Shown here one piece after another: positions 50,600 to 60,432 of a stretch of 64,000 nucleotides of DNA. Position numbers and translations under genes: made by a program. The DNA is from Pseudomonadota bacterium (GTDB lineage Bacteria > Bdellovibrionota > Bacteriovoracia > Bacteriovoracales > Bacteriovoracaceae). The notes under the pieces were generated by a model. That model ran no database searches, was not told where the DNA came from, and worked only from the letters and a program-made list of their open reading frames with translations. How positions within the stretch are numbered: the first letter of the stretch is position 1; each line of letters begins with the position of its first letter. Location: assembly GCA_027488375.1 (NCBI GenBank), contig JAIYBW010000004.1, positions 744,001 through 808,000 of the forward strand. The letters run 5' to 3'.

Positions 50600-51069
50600 G
50601 ACTTTTTTGTGAACTCAGCTTCAATCACATCAGAATCTTGAATCGAATTCGCTGGACGAACTTGTTCGTCTCGCGGTGAAGCTCCAAAAGGTCCAGCTCG
50701 GTAAGTGTGAACACGAAACCGACCGCGTCCAAGGCCCCATTTTTCAAAAACTTCTCCACCAAGAGCAATCAACCAACTTAGAGTGACGAGCACCGGATTT
50801 GTATGAAAGTAGGCCACTGTGGCCAGAGTCGCGACTAAAATTCTAGGGCAGAAAAAAAAGCCCAACCACCAAATGAATCCACCGAAAACAACTGATGAAA
50901 AAAGCAACGTAAGGCGCGGGAAGATGGCGATAGAGATAAGAAAAAAAAGTCCATGCTTATCCCAGAAATTAACTGTTCCAAACTGCAACTTAAAAATATC
51001 AATCATAAGTGTGGTGGCCACAAGCAAAACACTAAAAACAGCAAGACCACGCCAAAACAAGTTTTTCAT
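50596..51069 (-). CDS. Inner-membrane protein of unknown function
   Basis: 157 residues. Three or four hydrophobic segments (LAVFSVLLVATTLMID, GLFFLISIAIFPRLTLLFSSVVFGGFIWWLGFF, VTLSWLIALGG) precede a soluble tail (GRGRFRVHTYRAGPFGASPRDEQ). Its stop overlaps the end of the nuclease gene by four bases on the opposite strand. No family recognised. Confidence 0.65.
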   Translation of the reverse strand: MKNLFWRGLAVFSVLLVATTLMIDIFKLQFGTVNFWDKHGLFFLISIAIFPRLTLLFSSVVFGGFIWWLGFFFCPRILVATLATVAYFHTNPVLVTLSWLIALGGEVFEKWGLGRGRFRVHTYRAGPFGASPRDEQVRPANSIQDSDVIEAEFTKKS

Positions 51070-51171
51070 GGCCCTATCCTAGTAAAATTTCATAACTTTG
51101 GCCCTATAATTTTCACCCAGGTCCATGGACAAGATTGGACGAAGAAAAGTCAAAGATGTATTTAAAATGGC

Positions 51172-52365
51172 ATGAAATTAATCTTATTTTTTATCGCTTT
51201 TATTATAATGCTTCCCGTCTTCGCCATGGATTATGGAATCGATCGTCTCCAAGAGATTGAGGTTGCTGAAAAACTTAAAGATAAAAACCTGGCCGTTCTC
51301 ACCCACGCTGCTGGTCGATCCAAGCTAGGTCACCACCTGATTGATGAACTTCACCAAAATTACACCTTAAAAAAAATCTTTGCACCTGAACATGGCTTAA
51401 GAACAATGGCCGATGACTGGGTCGAAGATGGTCAAGATGAGGCCACTAGACTCCCGGTCGTTTCGCTTTATAAACGCGGATCAAAAGCACCTAAGCCTGA
51501 AGATCTCAAAGGCATTGAGGCCATCGTGATTGACCTCCAGGATGTGGGTGTTCGCTACTACACTTATTTTTCCACCATCGCTGAGGTGATGAAAGCAGCG
51601 GCCCCTCTAAATATTGAAGTGATTATTCTTGATCGACCTAATTTATTAGGTGGCGATGTGATGGAAGGAAAAGTTCTCGACAAGGAACTGGCCGGAAATT
51701 TTACCGCTTATCATACTATTCCTACGAGACATGGTATGACTCTCGGTGAGCTTGCATTGATGATCAATAAAGAAAATAAGCTAGGCACTAAATTAACAGT
51801 GATTCCTGTTCAAGGTTGGAAGAGAGAATATCTCCTGACGGAGCTCGATCGTCCCTGGCTTGCTCCTTCCCCGGCCCTCGTCAGTCTAGATCAGGTTGGG
51901 CTCTATGCCTTATGGGGTAGTTTAGAAAATTTTAATTTATCTGTGGGACGTGGCCAGACGAATGAAGAAGCTTTTCGAATTTTAGGCGCTCCATGGATCA
52001 GCAGTGCAGAGTCTCAAGAACTCGCTCTAGAGCTGAACCAACTTAATTTTCCAGGTCTTCAATTTAAACCCATCCAATGGAAAGTCACTCGATCCATCTT
52101 TGTAGGTCAAGAGGCCTTAGGAGTGAGAATTGAAGGTGACTTTAGTCAAGTTCGGACTGACGAATTTACTTTTAAAGTCGCTTCGCTTCTTGTGGCCAAA
52201 TTTAAAGACCGCCTTAACATGAATCAAATGTCACCTCAGACCTATGGATCCCATAAAATAGTTGAAGCGATTAGAAGACAAGAGAAGTGGGAAAAGATCA
52301 AATCAAAGATTGATCAAGAGCTTGAAGATTTTGCTCAGAGACGACAACCTTTTCTGCTTTATTAA
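51172..52365 (+). CDS. namZ: DUF1343/NamZ-like exo-beta-N-acetylmuramidase
   Basis: 397 residues with a signal peptide (about 1-18). DUF1343 is recognisable from APEHGLR, IVIDLQDVGVRYYTYFSTIAEVMKA, ILDRPNLLGGDVMEG, IPTRHGMTLGELA and FNLSVGRGQTNEEAFRILGAPWI. NamZ removes terminal N-acetylmuramic acid from peptidoglycan fragments in recycling. An exported version suits degradation of own or foreign wall material. Confidence 0.88.
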   Translation: MKLILFFIAFIIMLPVFAMDYGIDRLQEIEVAEKLKDKNLAVLTHAAGRSKLGHHLIDELHQNYTLKKIFAPEHGLRTMADDWVEDGQDEATRLPVVSLYKRGSKAPKPEDLKGIEAIVIDLQDVGVRYYTYFSTIAEVMKAAAPLNIEVIILDRPNLLGGDVMEGKVLDKELAGNFTAYHTIPTRHGMTLGELALMINKENKLGTKLTVIPVQGWKREYLLTELDRPWLAPSPALVSLDQVGLYALWGSLENFNLSVGRGQTNEEAFRILGAPWISSAESQELALELNQLNFPGLQFKPIQWKVTRSIFVGQEALGVRIEGDFSQVRTDEFTFKVASLLVAKFKDRLNMNQMSPQTYGSHKIVEAIRRQEKWEKIKSKIDQELEDFAQRRQPFLLY

Positions 52366-52402
52366 TCTTTTTATTTCGACAGGCCTAGGGTAGCATTTTC
52401 TT

Positions 52403-53206
52403 ATGTTGAGCCTCCTTCTGTTCATAAGTTCCCTCTTTGTCCAAGCAACCGAGATTAGAAATCTTAGGGAGAAAACCTACACTCGTGATAACACTTATTG
52501 CAAAATTGGTTCTCAGCGGATTCAAATTCAAATCAGATCACTCAGTGCAAAAACAGAGCAAGATGAGAAGAAATATGGAGAATATGTTTTTTACTATCTT
52601 AATAATACGGCCGAGCTTCTCCCACTCAACCAGGATAACTTAAGTAATTTTCAATTATTTCACGGCAAGAGTGATTTATGTTCCAAATCCCTAGGCTATA
52701 AAATTTCACCCGACAAGATGGCCGTGCTGTTTTTAAAAGAAAATGGAGTTGACCCGGATAAACTCACTATTCAACTCTTTAACTTAAAGGACTCTCGTCC
52801 AACTGAAGTGATTGAAACAGAATATATTACAAATGATGCAAAAGACTTTGAAGGTGGATTTGTTTTTCAAACTTTCACACCAAGGCGATCAATTGAGCTG
52901 GGACAGATAAAAATTGCTGATATGAACTATACCTACCAGGATCGAAATTTTTATTACTGGGTGTCTTATACAAAAAAAGGTTTTGAAATTAGCCTTGAGA
53001 AAACGTTTGAAGAATCCGATATGAAAGATTTTTTTAAAAACAGTCTCGAATTTGGAAAAGCGATTGGATGGGATGACAAGAATAAGTCCATTAAAAAGTC
53101 TCTCCTCTATCTCGCCGTTAATCACAAAGAAAAGAAACAATGTGTTCTCTTGGCAGAATCAGCTCAGAAAATAACTGGTTCTGAGACTGATTGGATTTGT
53201 CGCTAA
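52403..53206 (+). CDS. Exported protein of unknown function
   Basis: 267 residues with a signal peptide (MLSLLLFISSLFVQA). The mature part is mixed alpha/beta with few Cys (for example YCKIGS, DLCSKSLG and a final DWICR). It follows the muramidase gene by 38 bases and may be co-transcribed. Its stop overlaps that of the next, convergent gene by four bases. No family recognised. Confidence 0.6.
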   Translation: MLSLLLFISSLFVQATEIRNLREKTYTRDNTYCKIGSQRIQIQIRSLSAKTEQDEKKYGEYVFYYLNNTAELLPLNQDNLSNFQLFHGKSDLCSKSLGYKISPDKMAVLFLKENGVDPDKLTIQLFNLKDSRPTEVIETEYITNDAKDFEGGFVFQTFTPRRSIELGQIKIADMNYTYQDRNFYYWVSYTKKGFEISLEKTFEESDMKDFFKNSLEFGKAIGWDDKNKSIKKSLLYLAVNHKEKKQCVLLAESAQKITGSETDWICR

Positions 53207-54000
53207 TTTTCGTAAGCTGTGTAGATTGAGAAGAACTCCTCTAGCTTCCCTTCATACTTTAAATCAAGCCACGGATGATGATCAGCTATAATTCTCTTGG
53301 TAAATTTTCCCCGCACAACAAGTTTGATGGGGCGTTTTCTAGAAATTTTTTGGATTTGTTTGAGATTGTAGTCAATGTGTTCAACTTGCCCATAATCATA
53401 AATAAAATAAATATCGGCCTCAGGCATTTCAAAACCACGGTCATAGAGATCTTGCTCAATCAACTGACAGCGGCCCAACTCTAGCTCTCTATAAACTCTG
53501 TTCCCTTCATCAACTCTTGCCTTAACGAATTCATAACCGGTAAAAGAATTTTTGATAAAAAGACCACCAACAACCAGTCCCATGCGCCCGTAGGCAGCAC
53601 CCAGGTCAACAACATGTTGATAGGGTTTAATTTTTAGTAATTGAAAGATACGAAGAATTTCAGAATAAGGTGTTTGCAAAGTCTGCAGATCTAACCCAAC
53701 CCAAGTTTGGACTCCTCCATGAAGAGAAGGTCCCCAACTTTCATGTGAGCCCTCTGGATCAAATCCCTTGGCTTCGGCCACTAACATTTCTTCGATATAT
53801 TTAAGTCGTAGACCTAAAATTTTATCAAGATGTTGAGCATGCTGATGGCGAATAACATCATTGGCCTTTGGTGTTTGAAAAAAATCTATATGGGAAATGA
53901 GTTTCTTTTTATCACTGAGAGATAAGGGTACATTCTCTAGACGTTGAAAGTCTAAGAGAGACTTGAATTCCATCCTTGGAAAAAGCTCTAACTGTAACAA
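53203..54000 (-). CDS. SAM-dependent methyltransferase-like protein
   Basis: 265 residues. A TTG start with AAGGA five bases upstream is preferred over an ATG 9 codons later. HVVDLGAAYGRMGLVVGGLFIKNSFTGYEFVKARVDEGNRV matches a SAM-binding motif I and the acidic loop. Substrate unknown. Confidence 0.75.
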   Translation of the reverse strand: MLQLELFPRMEFKSLLDFQRLENVPLSLSDKKKLISHIDFFQTPKANDVIRHQHAQHLDKILGLRLKYIEEMLVAEAKGFDPEGSHESWGPSLHGGVQTWVGLDLQTLQTPYSEILRIFQLLKIKPYQHVVDLGAAYGRMGLVVGGLFIKNSFTGYEFVKARVDEGNRVYRELELGRCQLIEQDLYDRGFEMPEADIYFIYDYGQVEHIDYNLKQIQKISRKRPIKLVVRGKFTKRIIADHHPWLDLKYEGKLEEFFSIYTAYEN

Positions 54001-54023
54001 AATAATCCTTATTCAAGCTACCT

Positions 54024-54299
54024 TTAGTGTAGCGTATCTTTCTCAACATTATTTTTTTGAGACTTATATTCAACTTGATCTAGGAAAAGCCTTAAGCGTT
54101 GAACTCCAACAATCAGGGCCTCTTCTGAACTTTGTTGATGATAAATAATATCCACATGCTTAAAAATCTTGTGGGATTCCCGATGAATAATGTCCACTTC
54201 TGCGTGAAAAAGATCTTTCACTTGATGAATCGTTACCCGACCAAGAAGATAAGGATTATTTTCTAAATCAATGTATTTTTCTAATGGAAAATCATTCAT
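54024..54299 (-). CDS. Small cytoplasmic protein, possibly HPF-like
   Basis: 91 residues without a signal peptide: a beta-alpha-beta-like pattern (YLLGRVTIHQVKDLFHAEVDIIHRESHKIFKHVDIIYHQQSSEEALIVGVQRLRLFLDQ) that resembles the ribosome-hibernation fold only loosely. No decisive motif. It ends 23 bases before the methyltransferase gene begins. Confidence 0.55.
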   Translation of the reverse strand: MNDFPLEKYIDLENNPYLLGRVTIHQVKDLFHAEVDIIHRESHKIFKHVDIIYHQQSSEEALIVGVQRLRLFLDQVEYKSQKNNVEKDTLH

Positions 54300-54372
54300 T
54301 ACCTATTATGGAATCATTTTCGTTGCCGAAAAGTCAATGAGCTAACTTAATTTCACCCACCAAGGAGATCAT

Positions 54373-54687
54373 ATGAAGATTTTACTAGTTGCCCTGGCCG
54401 TTGTGTACGCTATGGGAAATGCCATCGCTGACCATCACGAAGAAAAAGATAAGAAAGTAAAGCATGATAAAGAACACCATCATGTAGAAGCTGAAGGTGA
54501 TCACGAGCATGATGATGAACATCATAAAGACCACGACCATAAAAAACATCATCCAAAACATGATGAAGAAGTAAAAGGCCATGGACATGATAAAGACCAC
54601 AAACATGTCGAGGGTGGCAAAGATCATGACCATTCTGATGAGCACCACGGAAAAGAGCAGAAAAAAGAAGTCAAAAAGAAAAAGTAA
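54373..54687 (+). CDS. Exported His/Asp/Lys-rich metal-binding protein
   Basis: 104 residues: a signal peptide of about 19 residues, then a low-complexity tail in which His, Asp, Glu and Lys make up most positions (HHEEKDKK, EHDDEHHKDHDHKKHH, HDHSDEHHG). This composition binds zinc, nickel or copper in other exported proteins. The role (metal storage or buffering) is inferred from composition. AAGGAGA precedes the ATG and a strong terminator follows. Confidence 0.8.
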   Translation: MKILLVALAVVYAMGNAIADHHEEKDKKVKHDKEHHHVEAEGDHEHDDEHHKDHDHKKHHPKHDEEVKGHGHDKDHKHVEGGKDHDHSDEHHGKEQKKEVKKKK

Positions 54688-54696
54688 TTTTTCTAT

Positions 54697-54722
54697 AAAG
54701 GGCCCGAGAGGGCCCTTTTTTA
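54697..54722 (+). terminator. Rho-independent terminator after the His-rich gene
   Basis: A perfect stem AAAGGGCCC/GGGCCCTTT with a GAGA loop, followed by a T-run. Confidence 0.92.
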
Positions 54723-54735
54723 ATTTAGGTTCAGC

Positions 54736-55302
54736 ATGAATGCTTTTTATGAATTTCAGGCCGCTCTAGAAGACACATTTCCTAGCTTAGGACAATTTTC
54801 AGATTTAAATTGGGACACTATCACCCAAGAATATATATCTGTGCATGAATCAAGGCCGAAAGATATTAGTGATTTTGTTTTTGGCTTTCCGGAGTTTCTT
54901 CAAGATAAGGCCCAGAGAAATGAATGTCCTCCTTATCTTTATGAGCTCGCTTATCTGGAATTACTAGAAATGAATTTATTTCATTCAGAGATCGTTCTGC
55001 CTCAATCCCAGGGCTATCACTTAAATCCCACTTTAAGTTTTTTAAATCTTGAATTTGATATTTCTCAAATGAGAGAGGAAGCTTCTGAGGGCAAAATCAA
55101 CATCATAGAACGCCCGCATGTCCTCTGTCTTTTCCATCATCCTGAAGAGGGAATCCATCAAGTCGATCTTGAAACCCATCACTTAGAACTTCTCCAAAGT
55201 CTAGAGGATCGAGTGATTCCACTCAATGAGTCTATTGCTGATCAAGATAAGGACTGTTTTCATGAGCTCGTGGATTTAGGGCTGATTTTAAAGATAACTT
55301 AA
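54736..55302 (+). CDS. DUF2063-like putative DNA-binding protein (tentative)
   Basis: 188 residues. The order FYEFQAALEDTFPSLGQFSDLNWDTITQEYISVHESRPKDISDFVFGFPEFLQ then PPYLYELAYLELLEM matches the layout of the DUF2063 N-terminal domain. Members often accompany DUF692 (BufB) genes in copper-related clusters, but none is adjacent. The C-terminal half is unassigned. Confidence 0.55.
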   Translation: MNAFYEFQAALEDTFPSLGQFSDLNWDTITQEYISVHESRPKDISDFVFGFPEFLQDKAQRNECPPYLYELAYLELLEMNLFHSEIVLPQSQGYHLNPTLSFLNLEFDISQMREEASEGKINIIERPHVLCLFHHPEEGIHQVDLETHHLELLQSLEDRVIPLNESIADQDKDCFHELVDLGLILKIT

Positions 55303-55420
55303 ATAATAATCATCAAGCTCGCTCCTCATCCTCGGGGCTTACCCATATACCCGTTCTACAAGAGCTAGACGGAAGTGAATAGACCTTCAAATCCTCGATA
55401 CTTTCTGAGAGAATGACTCA

Positions 55421-56803
55421 ATGAGAAATCTATGCTGGATACGACGCGATTTGCGCCTTCATGATCATTTTGCCTTATCACAGGCCCTCAAGTCCGGACC
55501 AACACTTGTCACTTTTATTTTTGATGAAGAAATACTTTCAAAGCTTAAAAATAAATCTGATAAACGAATAACATTTATTTATGACTCCCTCATCGAGATT
55601 GAAAATGAACTTCAAAAAAAAGGCTCTTCTCTTCTTGTTCGTTATGGATCTCCTATGGAAGAAATTCCTAAGATCTGTGAGGAATTTAAAATCACTAAAA
55701 TCTTCTTCAACCGCGACTACGAACCCTACGCCAAAAAAAGAGATGAAGCCGTCACCAAAAAACTCAAAACACTTGGAATAGAAGCTGAAAATTTTAAAGA
55801 TGGTGTTTTTTTTGAAAAACAGGAAATCTTAACTGGCTCCGGTTCTCTTTATAAAGTTTTCACTCCTTATAAAAATAAATGGCTGGAAAAATTTGATTCC
55901 CTTGAAAAATTCATCCCAGATTATTCATGCAACCTTAAAAATCTTTATCCTTATACCAACAAAAAAAATATCCTCGCCACGAATTGGTACGACATCATTG
56001 GCTTCAAAGAAACCTCGGCCCCTCTTCATGGTGGGACCAAATCAGCTCTTAAACTTCTTGAGAAATTTGGCACTCACATTCAAAAATATAAGGCCGAAAG
56101 AGATTTTCCCGCCATCCAAGGAACTTCAAATTTATCTGTTCATATCCGCTTTGGAACAATTTCTCTTCGCGATATGCTCCGACAAGGTTTCAGTGAAAAA
56201 AATGAGGGTTCCTCGACATGGATATCAGAACTTGTTTGGCGTGATTTTTATCAAATGATTCTTGATACTCATCCCTATATTGAAAAAGAATCCTTCAAGC
56301 GTGAGTATGACCAGATTAAGTGGTTAGGAAAAGATGATCACTTTAAGGCCTGGTGTGAAGGCCAAACGGGATTTCCGATTGTCGATGCGGCCATGCGTTG
56401 CCTAAATGAAACAGGCATGATGCACAACCGTCTGCGCATGATCGTGGCTTCATTTTTGTGCAAAATTCTCCTCGTTGAATGGCGAAAGGGAGAGCGCTAT
56501 TTTGCAGAAAAACTTTTGGACTTTGACCTCGCGGCCAATAATGGAGGCTGGCAGTGGTCATCTAGTTCTGGTTGTGATGCCCAGCCCTACTTTCGCATTT
56601 TTAATCCCTATACCCAGAGTGAAAAATTTGATGAAAATGGGGAATTTATTAAAAAATGGGTCCCAGAATTGGCAGCCGCCTCAAAAAAAGAAATCCATCG
56701 CCCCTCGGGCCTTCTCTTTAGTCAGTATCCCCAACCTATCGTGAGTTATGAGGCCAATCGAGTTAAGTGTTTAGAGATGTACTCCATCATAAAAAAAGCT
56801 TAA
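55421..56803 (+). CDS. phr: Deoxyribodipyrimidine photolyase
   Basis: 460 residues, normal for a class I CPD photolyase. The N-terminal antenna domain starts LCWIRRDLRLHDHFAL; the FAD domain has TWISELVWRDFYQMIL, GFPIVDAAMRCLNETGMMHNRLRMIVASFL, and NNGGWQWSSSSGCDAQPYFRIFNP. The enzyme splits UV-induced pyrimidine dimers using blue light. The Trp-rich block fits DNA repair rather than a cryptochrome role. Confidence 0.92.
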   Translation: MRNLCWIRRDLRLHDHFALSQALKSGPTLVTFIFDEEILSKLKNKSDKRITFIYDSLIEIENELQKKGSSLLVRYGSPMEEIPKICEEFKITKIFFNRDYEPYAKKRDEAVTKKLKTLGIEAENFKDGVFFEKQEILTGSGSLYKVFTPYKNKWLEKFDSLEKFIPDYSCNLKNLYPYTNKKNILATNWYDIIGFKETSAPLHGGTKSALKLLEKFGTHIQKYKAERDFPAIQGTSNLSVHIRFGTISLRDMLRQGFSEKNEGSSTWISELVWRDFYQMILDTHPYIEKESFKREYDQIKWLGKDDHFKAWCEGQTGFPIVDAAMRCLNETGMMHNRLRMIVASFLCKILLVEWRKGERYFAEKLLDFDLAANNGGWQWSSSSGCDAQPYFRIFNPYTQSEKFDENGEFIKKWVPELAAASKKEIHRPSGLLFSQYPQPIVSYEANRVKCLEMYSIIKKA

Positions 56804-56922
56804 ACAAACGCATGGCGTCTAACCATTTTTACACTGACTTATAGTGCAAATCTGCTACTCTTTAAAGGCTATTATTTCTAAGACTTAAATCCTATTTCTG
56901 AACTTCAAGGGAGTACTTTTCT

Positions 56923-57597
56923 ATGGTGACATCTGCTATGAATCACTACTGTAAATCCTCCATTGGTAGAAAACAACTGATCGCCGTAACTGGTCTCTTG
57001 TTGTGTGGATTTCTCGTGGGACACCTCACAGGAAATTTTCTACTTTTGGTTGGACCTGATGCTTTTAACATTTACGCTCATAAGCTTGCTTCACTTGGGG
57101 CCGTGCTTTATTTAATCGAAGCTGGATTGGCAGCACTTTTCCTTGGTCACCTTGGACTGGCGATTAAACTCAATATGGAAAACATGAAGGCCAAAGGAAA
57201 GTATCAACAAAAAACAAGAACTGGTCGTGGGACAACAATTGCTTCTCAGACTATGCCTATCACAGGTCTCGTTCTTTTTATTTTTCTCATCCTCCATCTT
57301 TGCAGTATTAAATTTGGCTCACACTATGAAACAACTGTTGATGGTGTTTTGATGAGAGATCTCTACCGCACAACTCTTGAGTACTTCCGAAGCACTGGTG
57401 CAACAGCATGGTATGTCTTTGCGATGATCTGTGCAGCTGTTCACACTTCCCATGGTTTTGCTTCTGCCTTCCAAACAATGGGCTGGAATCATGGTAAGTA
57501 TTTTAAAAATGTAAAACGTCTTGGACTCATTTACGCCATTTTAGTTGGTGGAGGTTTTGCCTTCATTTCTATTTGGTGTCACATGAAGGGAGTGTAA
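56923..57597 (+). CDS. sdhC: Succinate dehydrogenase/fumarate reductase cytochrome b subunit
   Basis: 224 residues with five hydrophobic segments (for example [66 protein letters not shown]). His residues in these helices (GHLTGN, LGHLGL, LHLCS, VHTSHG) can ligate haem b. The single large subunit is the type B complex II, as in Bacteroidetes and delta-like groups; there is no sdhD. The sdhA start is two bases past its stop. Confidence 0.92.
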   Translation: MVTSAMNHYCKSSIGRKQLIAVTGLLLCGFLVGHLTGNFLLLVGPDAFNIYAHKLASLGAVLYLIEAGLAALFLGHLGLAIKLNMENMKAKGKYQQKTRTGRGTTIASQTMPITGLVLFIFLILHLCSIKFGSHYETTVDGVLMRDLYRTTLEYFRSTGATAWYVFAMICAAVHTSHGFASAFQTMGWNHGKYFKNVKRLGLIYAILVGGGFAFISIWCHMKGV

Positions 57598-57598
57598 T

Positions 57599-59518
57599 AT
57601 GGCCATTAATCTTGATCCCAAAACACCATCAGGTGATTTAAAAGACAAATGGAGCAAACATAAGTTTGAATCTAAACTTGTTAACCCGGCCAATAAAAGA
57701 AAATTCACGGTTATCGTAGTTGGAACTGGTCTTGCTGGTGGCTCTGCTGCTGCAACTCTAGCTGAACTTGGTTATAATGTTCTTTCATTCTGTATCCAAG
57801 ATTCTGCTCGCCGCGCTCACTCGATTGCTGCTCAAGGTGGTATCAACGCAGCTAAGAACTATCCCAATGATGGTGACTCAGTTAAGCGTCTTTTCTACGA
57901 TACAATTAAAGGTGGAGATTACCGCTCACGTGAAGCCAACGTTTATCGATTGGCGGAAGTTTCGACCAACATCATTGACCAAATGGTTTCTCAAGGTGTT
58001 CCTTTTGCCCGTGAGTACGGTGGCTACCTTGATAACCGCTCTTTCGGTGGTGCTCAGGTGTCACGTACCTTTTATGCTCGCGGACAGACAGGTCAGCAGC
58101 TTCTTTTAGGTTGTTACTCTGGCATGATGAAGATGGTTTCTAAAGGTAAGATCAAAATGTTCAATCGTCGTGAGATGATGGACCTTGTGACAATCAACGG
58201 GAAGGCCCGTGGGATTATCGTAAGAAATCTTATCACTGGTGAGCTCGAAAGATATGCAGCTGATGCTGTTCTTCTTTGTACTGGTGGTTACGGTAACGTG
58301 TTCTATCTTTCAACGAATGCTATGGCTTCGAATGCTTCGGCCGCTTGGAGATGTTATAAGCGTGGAGCCGCGTTTGCTAACCCATGTTTTACTCAAATTC
58401 ACCCAACATGTATTCCTGTTCATGGGGACTATCAGTCTAAGTTAACTCTTATGTCTGAATCTCTTCGTAACGATGGTCGCGTTTGGGTTCCAAAAAAACC
58501 TAATGATACTCGCAAACCGGCAGAGATCCCTGATGATGAAAGAGATTACTACCTTGAGCGCGTTTACCCTTCATTTGGTAACCTTGCTCCACGTGATATT
58601 TCTTCTCGTCAGGCCAAATACCGCTATGATGAAGGTAAAGGTGTAGGCCCAACGAAACAGGCCGTTTATCTTGATTTCCGCGACGCCATCGCTCGTGACG
58701 GAAAAGAAGTGATCGCCGGCAGATACGGTAACCTTTTTGAAATGTATGAGCGTATTACTGGTGATGATCCTTACAAAACACCGATGATGATTTATCCAGC
58801 TGTTCACTACACGATGGGTGGTCTCTGGGTTGATTATAATCTTCAATCAACAGTTCCTGGTCTTCACGTTCTTGGTGAGGCGAACTTCTCAGATCACGGG
58901 GCCAACCGTCTTGGAGCTTCGGCCCTTATGCAAGGTCTAGCTGATGGATACTTTGTTATCCCAAGCACTATCAGTCACTACCTTGCCTCCACTCCGCTTG
59001 AAAAAGTAACGACAGAGGCTAAAGAATTTAAAGACGCTGAAGAAGCGGTGAGAATTCAAACATCAAAACTTCTCGGCATTAAAGGTAAGCAGACTGTAGA
59101 CACCTTCCATAAAAAACTTGGTCACTATATGTGGGACTATGTGGGGATGAGCCGAAATGAAGCTGGTCTTAAGAAGGCCATCGATGGCATCAGAAAGCTT
59201 CGTGAAGAATTTTGGCAGGACGTGAATGTTCCTGGAGATACAGGAAACTTTAACCTTGAGCTTCATAAAGCAACTCGCGTGGCAGACTTTCTTGAACTTG
59301 GTGAGCTTATGGCCCTCGATGCTCTTGAAAGAAATGAATCATGTGGAGGTCACTTCCGCGAGGAATACCAAACTCCAGATGGTGAAGCCCAAAGAGATGA
59401 TGCTAACTTTGCTCATGCCGCTGTTTGGGAATATACAGGCCCGAACTCCAGCCCTATCCGTCACAAGGAAGAGCTGAAGTTTGAATATGTTCAACTTGCT
59501 ACCCGTTCTTATAAATAA
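57599..59518 (+). CDS. sdhA: Succinate dehydrogenase flavoprotein subunit
   Basis: 639 residues. FAD motif [22 protein letters not shown], the flavin-linked histidine in [14 protein letters not shown], active-site stretches [20 protein letters not shown] and [17 protein letters not shown]. It is the catalytic subunit of complex II oxidising succinate. At 58056-58073 its coding sequence contains an 18-base string identical to the core of the palindromic repeat found at 17.8-19.7 kb. Confidence 0.95.
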   Translation: MAINLDPKTPSGDLKDKWSKHKFESKLVNPANKRKFTVIVVGTGLAGGSAAATLAELGYNVLSFCIQDSARRAHSIAAQGGINAAKNYPNDGDSVKRLFYDTIKGGDYRSREANVYRLAEVSTNIIDQMVSQGVPFAREYGGYLDNRSFGGAQVSRTFYARGQTGQQLLLGCYSGMMKMVSKGKIKMFNRREMMDLVTINGKARGIIVRNLITGELERYAADAVLLCTGGYGNVFYLSTNAMASNASAAWRCYKRGAAFANPCFTQIHPTCIPVHGDYQSKLTLMSESLRNDGRVWVPKKPNDTRKPAEIPDDERDYYLERVYPSFGNLAPRDISSRQAKYRYDEGKGVGPTKQAVYLDFRDAIARDGKEVIAGRYGNLFEMYERITGDDPYKTPMMIYPAVHYTMGGLWVDYNLQSTVPGLHVLGEANFSDHGANRLGASALMQGLADGYFVIPSTISHYLASTPLEKVTTEAKEFKDAEEAVRIQTSKLLGIKGKQTVDTFHKKLGHYMWDYVGMSRNEAGLKKAIDGIRKLREEFWQDVNVPGDTGNFNLELHKATRVADFLELGELMALDALERNESCGGHFREEYQTPDGEAQRDDANFAHAAVWEYTGPNSSPIRHKEELKFEYVQLATRSYK

Positions 59519-59529
59519 GGAGAGACCAG

Positions 59530-60318
59530 ATGAGCTCTGAAACAATGACTTTAAATTTAAAAATCTGGCGCCAAAAAAATGCCCAAACTGAAGGGAAACT
59601 TGTCGACTATCGTGTGGATCATGTTTCTCCAGATATGTCTTTTCTTGAGATGATTGATGTTCTCAATGAACAACTTGTTCGCAAGGGTGAAGATCCAATC
59701 GCATTTGATCACGATTGCCGCGAAGGAATTTGTGGTATGTGCTCGATGATGATTGATGGTAAGGCCCATGGTGGTTACAAAAATACCACGACTTGCCAAG
59801 TTCACATGCGCCTCTACAAAAATGGCGACACGATCGTGATTGAACCTTTCCGCGCTCAAGCTTTCCCTCTTATCAAAGATCTTGCGGTTGACCGTGGGGC
59901 CATTGATAAAGTGATGATGGCCGGCGGATATATTACGGCCAACACAGGAAATGCTCCTGATGCCAATGCCATGCTTATTCCAAAGCCTGTTGCTGATGAG
60001 GCCATGGATGCAGCGGCTTGTATCGGTTGCGGAGCTTGTGTAGCAAGCTGCCCGAACGGTTCAGGAATGCTTTTCATGGGAGCGAAGATTTCTCAACTTG
60101 CAGTCCTTCCTCAAGGTGAGCCGGAAGCTCCAAGACGAGCACTTAATATGGTTCATACTCATGACGGTCTTGGTTTTGGTAACTGTACCAACCATGCTGA
60201 ATGTGAAGCCACTTGTCCGAAAGGAATTTCTATCGAGCATATTGCTCGCATGAATCGTGAGTACTTGAAAGCTGCTTTCACTTATCATGAAAAAACTCGC
60301 TCCGAAGGTGGAGCTTAG
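59530..60318 (+). CDS. sdhB: Succinate dehydrogenase iron-sulphur subunit
   Basis: 262 residues. The 2Fe-2S site CREGICGMC lies in the N-terminal half; CIGCGACVASC plus CEATCPKG carry the other two clusters in the C-terminal half. It moves electrons from SdhA to the haem subunit. It follows GGAGAG closely after sdhA and is terminated by a strong hairpin. Confidence 0.95.
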   Translation: MSSETMTLNLKIWRQKNAQTEGKLVDYRVDHVSPDMSFLEMIDVLNEQLVRKGEDPIAFDHDCREGICGMCSMMIDGKAHGGYKNTTTCQVHMRLYKNGDTIVIEPFRAQAFPLIKDLAVDRGAIDKVMMAGGYITANTGNAPDANAMLIPKPVADEAMDAAACIGCGACVASCPNGSGMLFMGAKISQLAVLPQGEPEAPRRALNMVHTHDGLGFGNCTNHAECEATCPKGISIEHIARMNREYLKAAFTYHEKTRSEGGA

Positions 60319-60335
60319 TAAAAAGCCGAATTTAT

Positions 60336-60369
60336 AAAAAAGCCTCCGTTTTTAAGCGGAGGCTTTTTT
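60336..60369 (+). terminator. Rho-independent terminator of the sdhCAB operon
   Basis: A perfect stem AAAAAAGCCTCCG/CGGAGGCTTTTTT with an 8-base loop and a T-run at the base. It is symmetrical enough to work from both sides. Confidence 0.93.
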
Positions 60370-60432
60370 ATAATCCAAGTCATTGCTCACAAATGCGAAA
60401 GCTATGTGAGCAATAACTAACCTTAAATTCTC

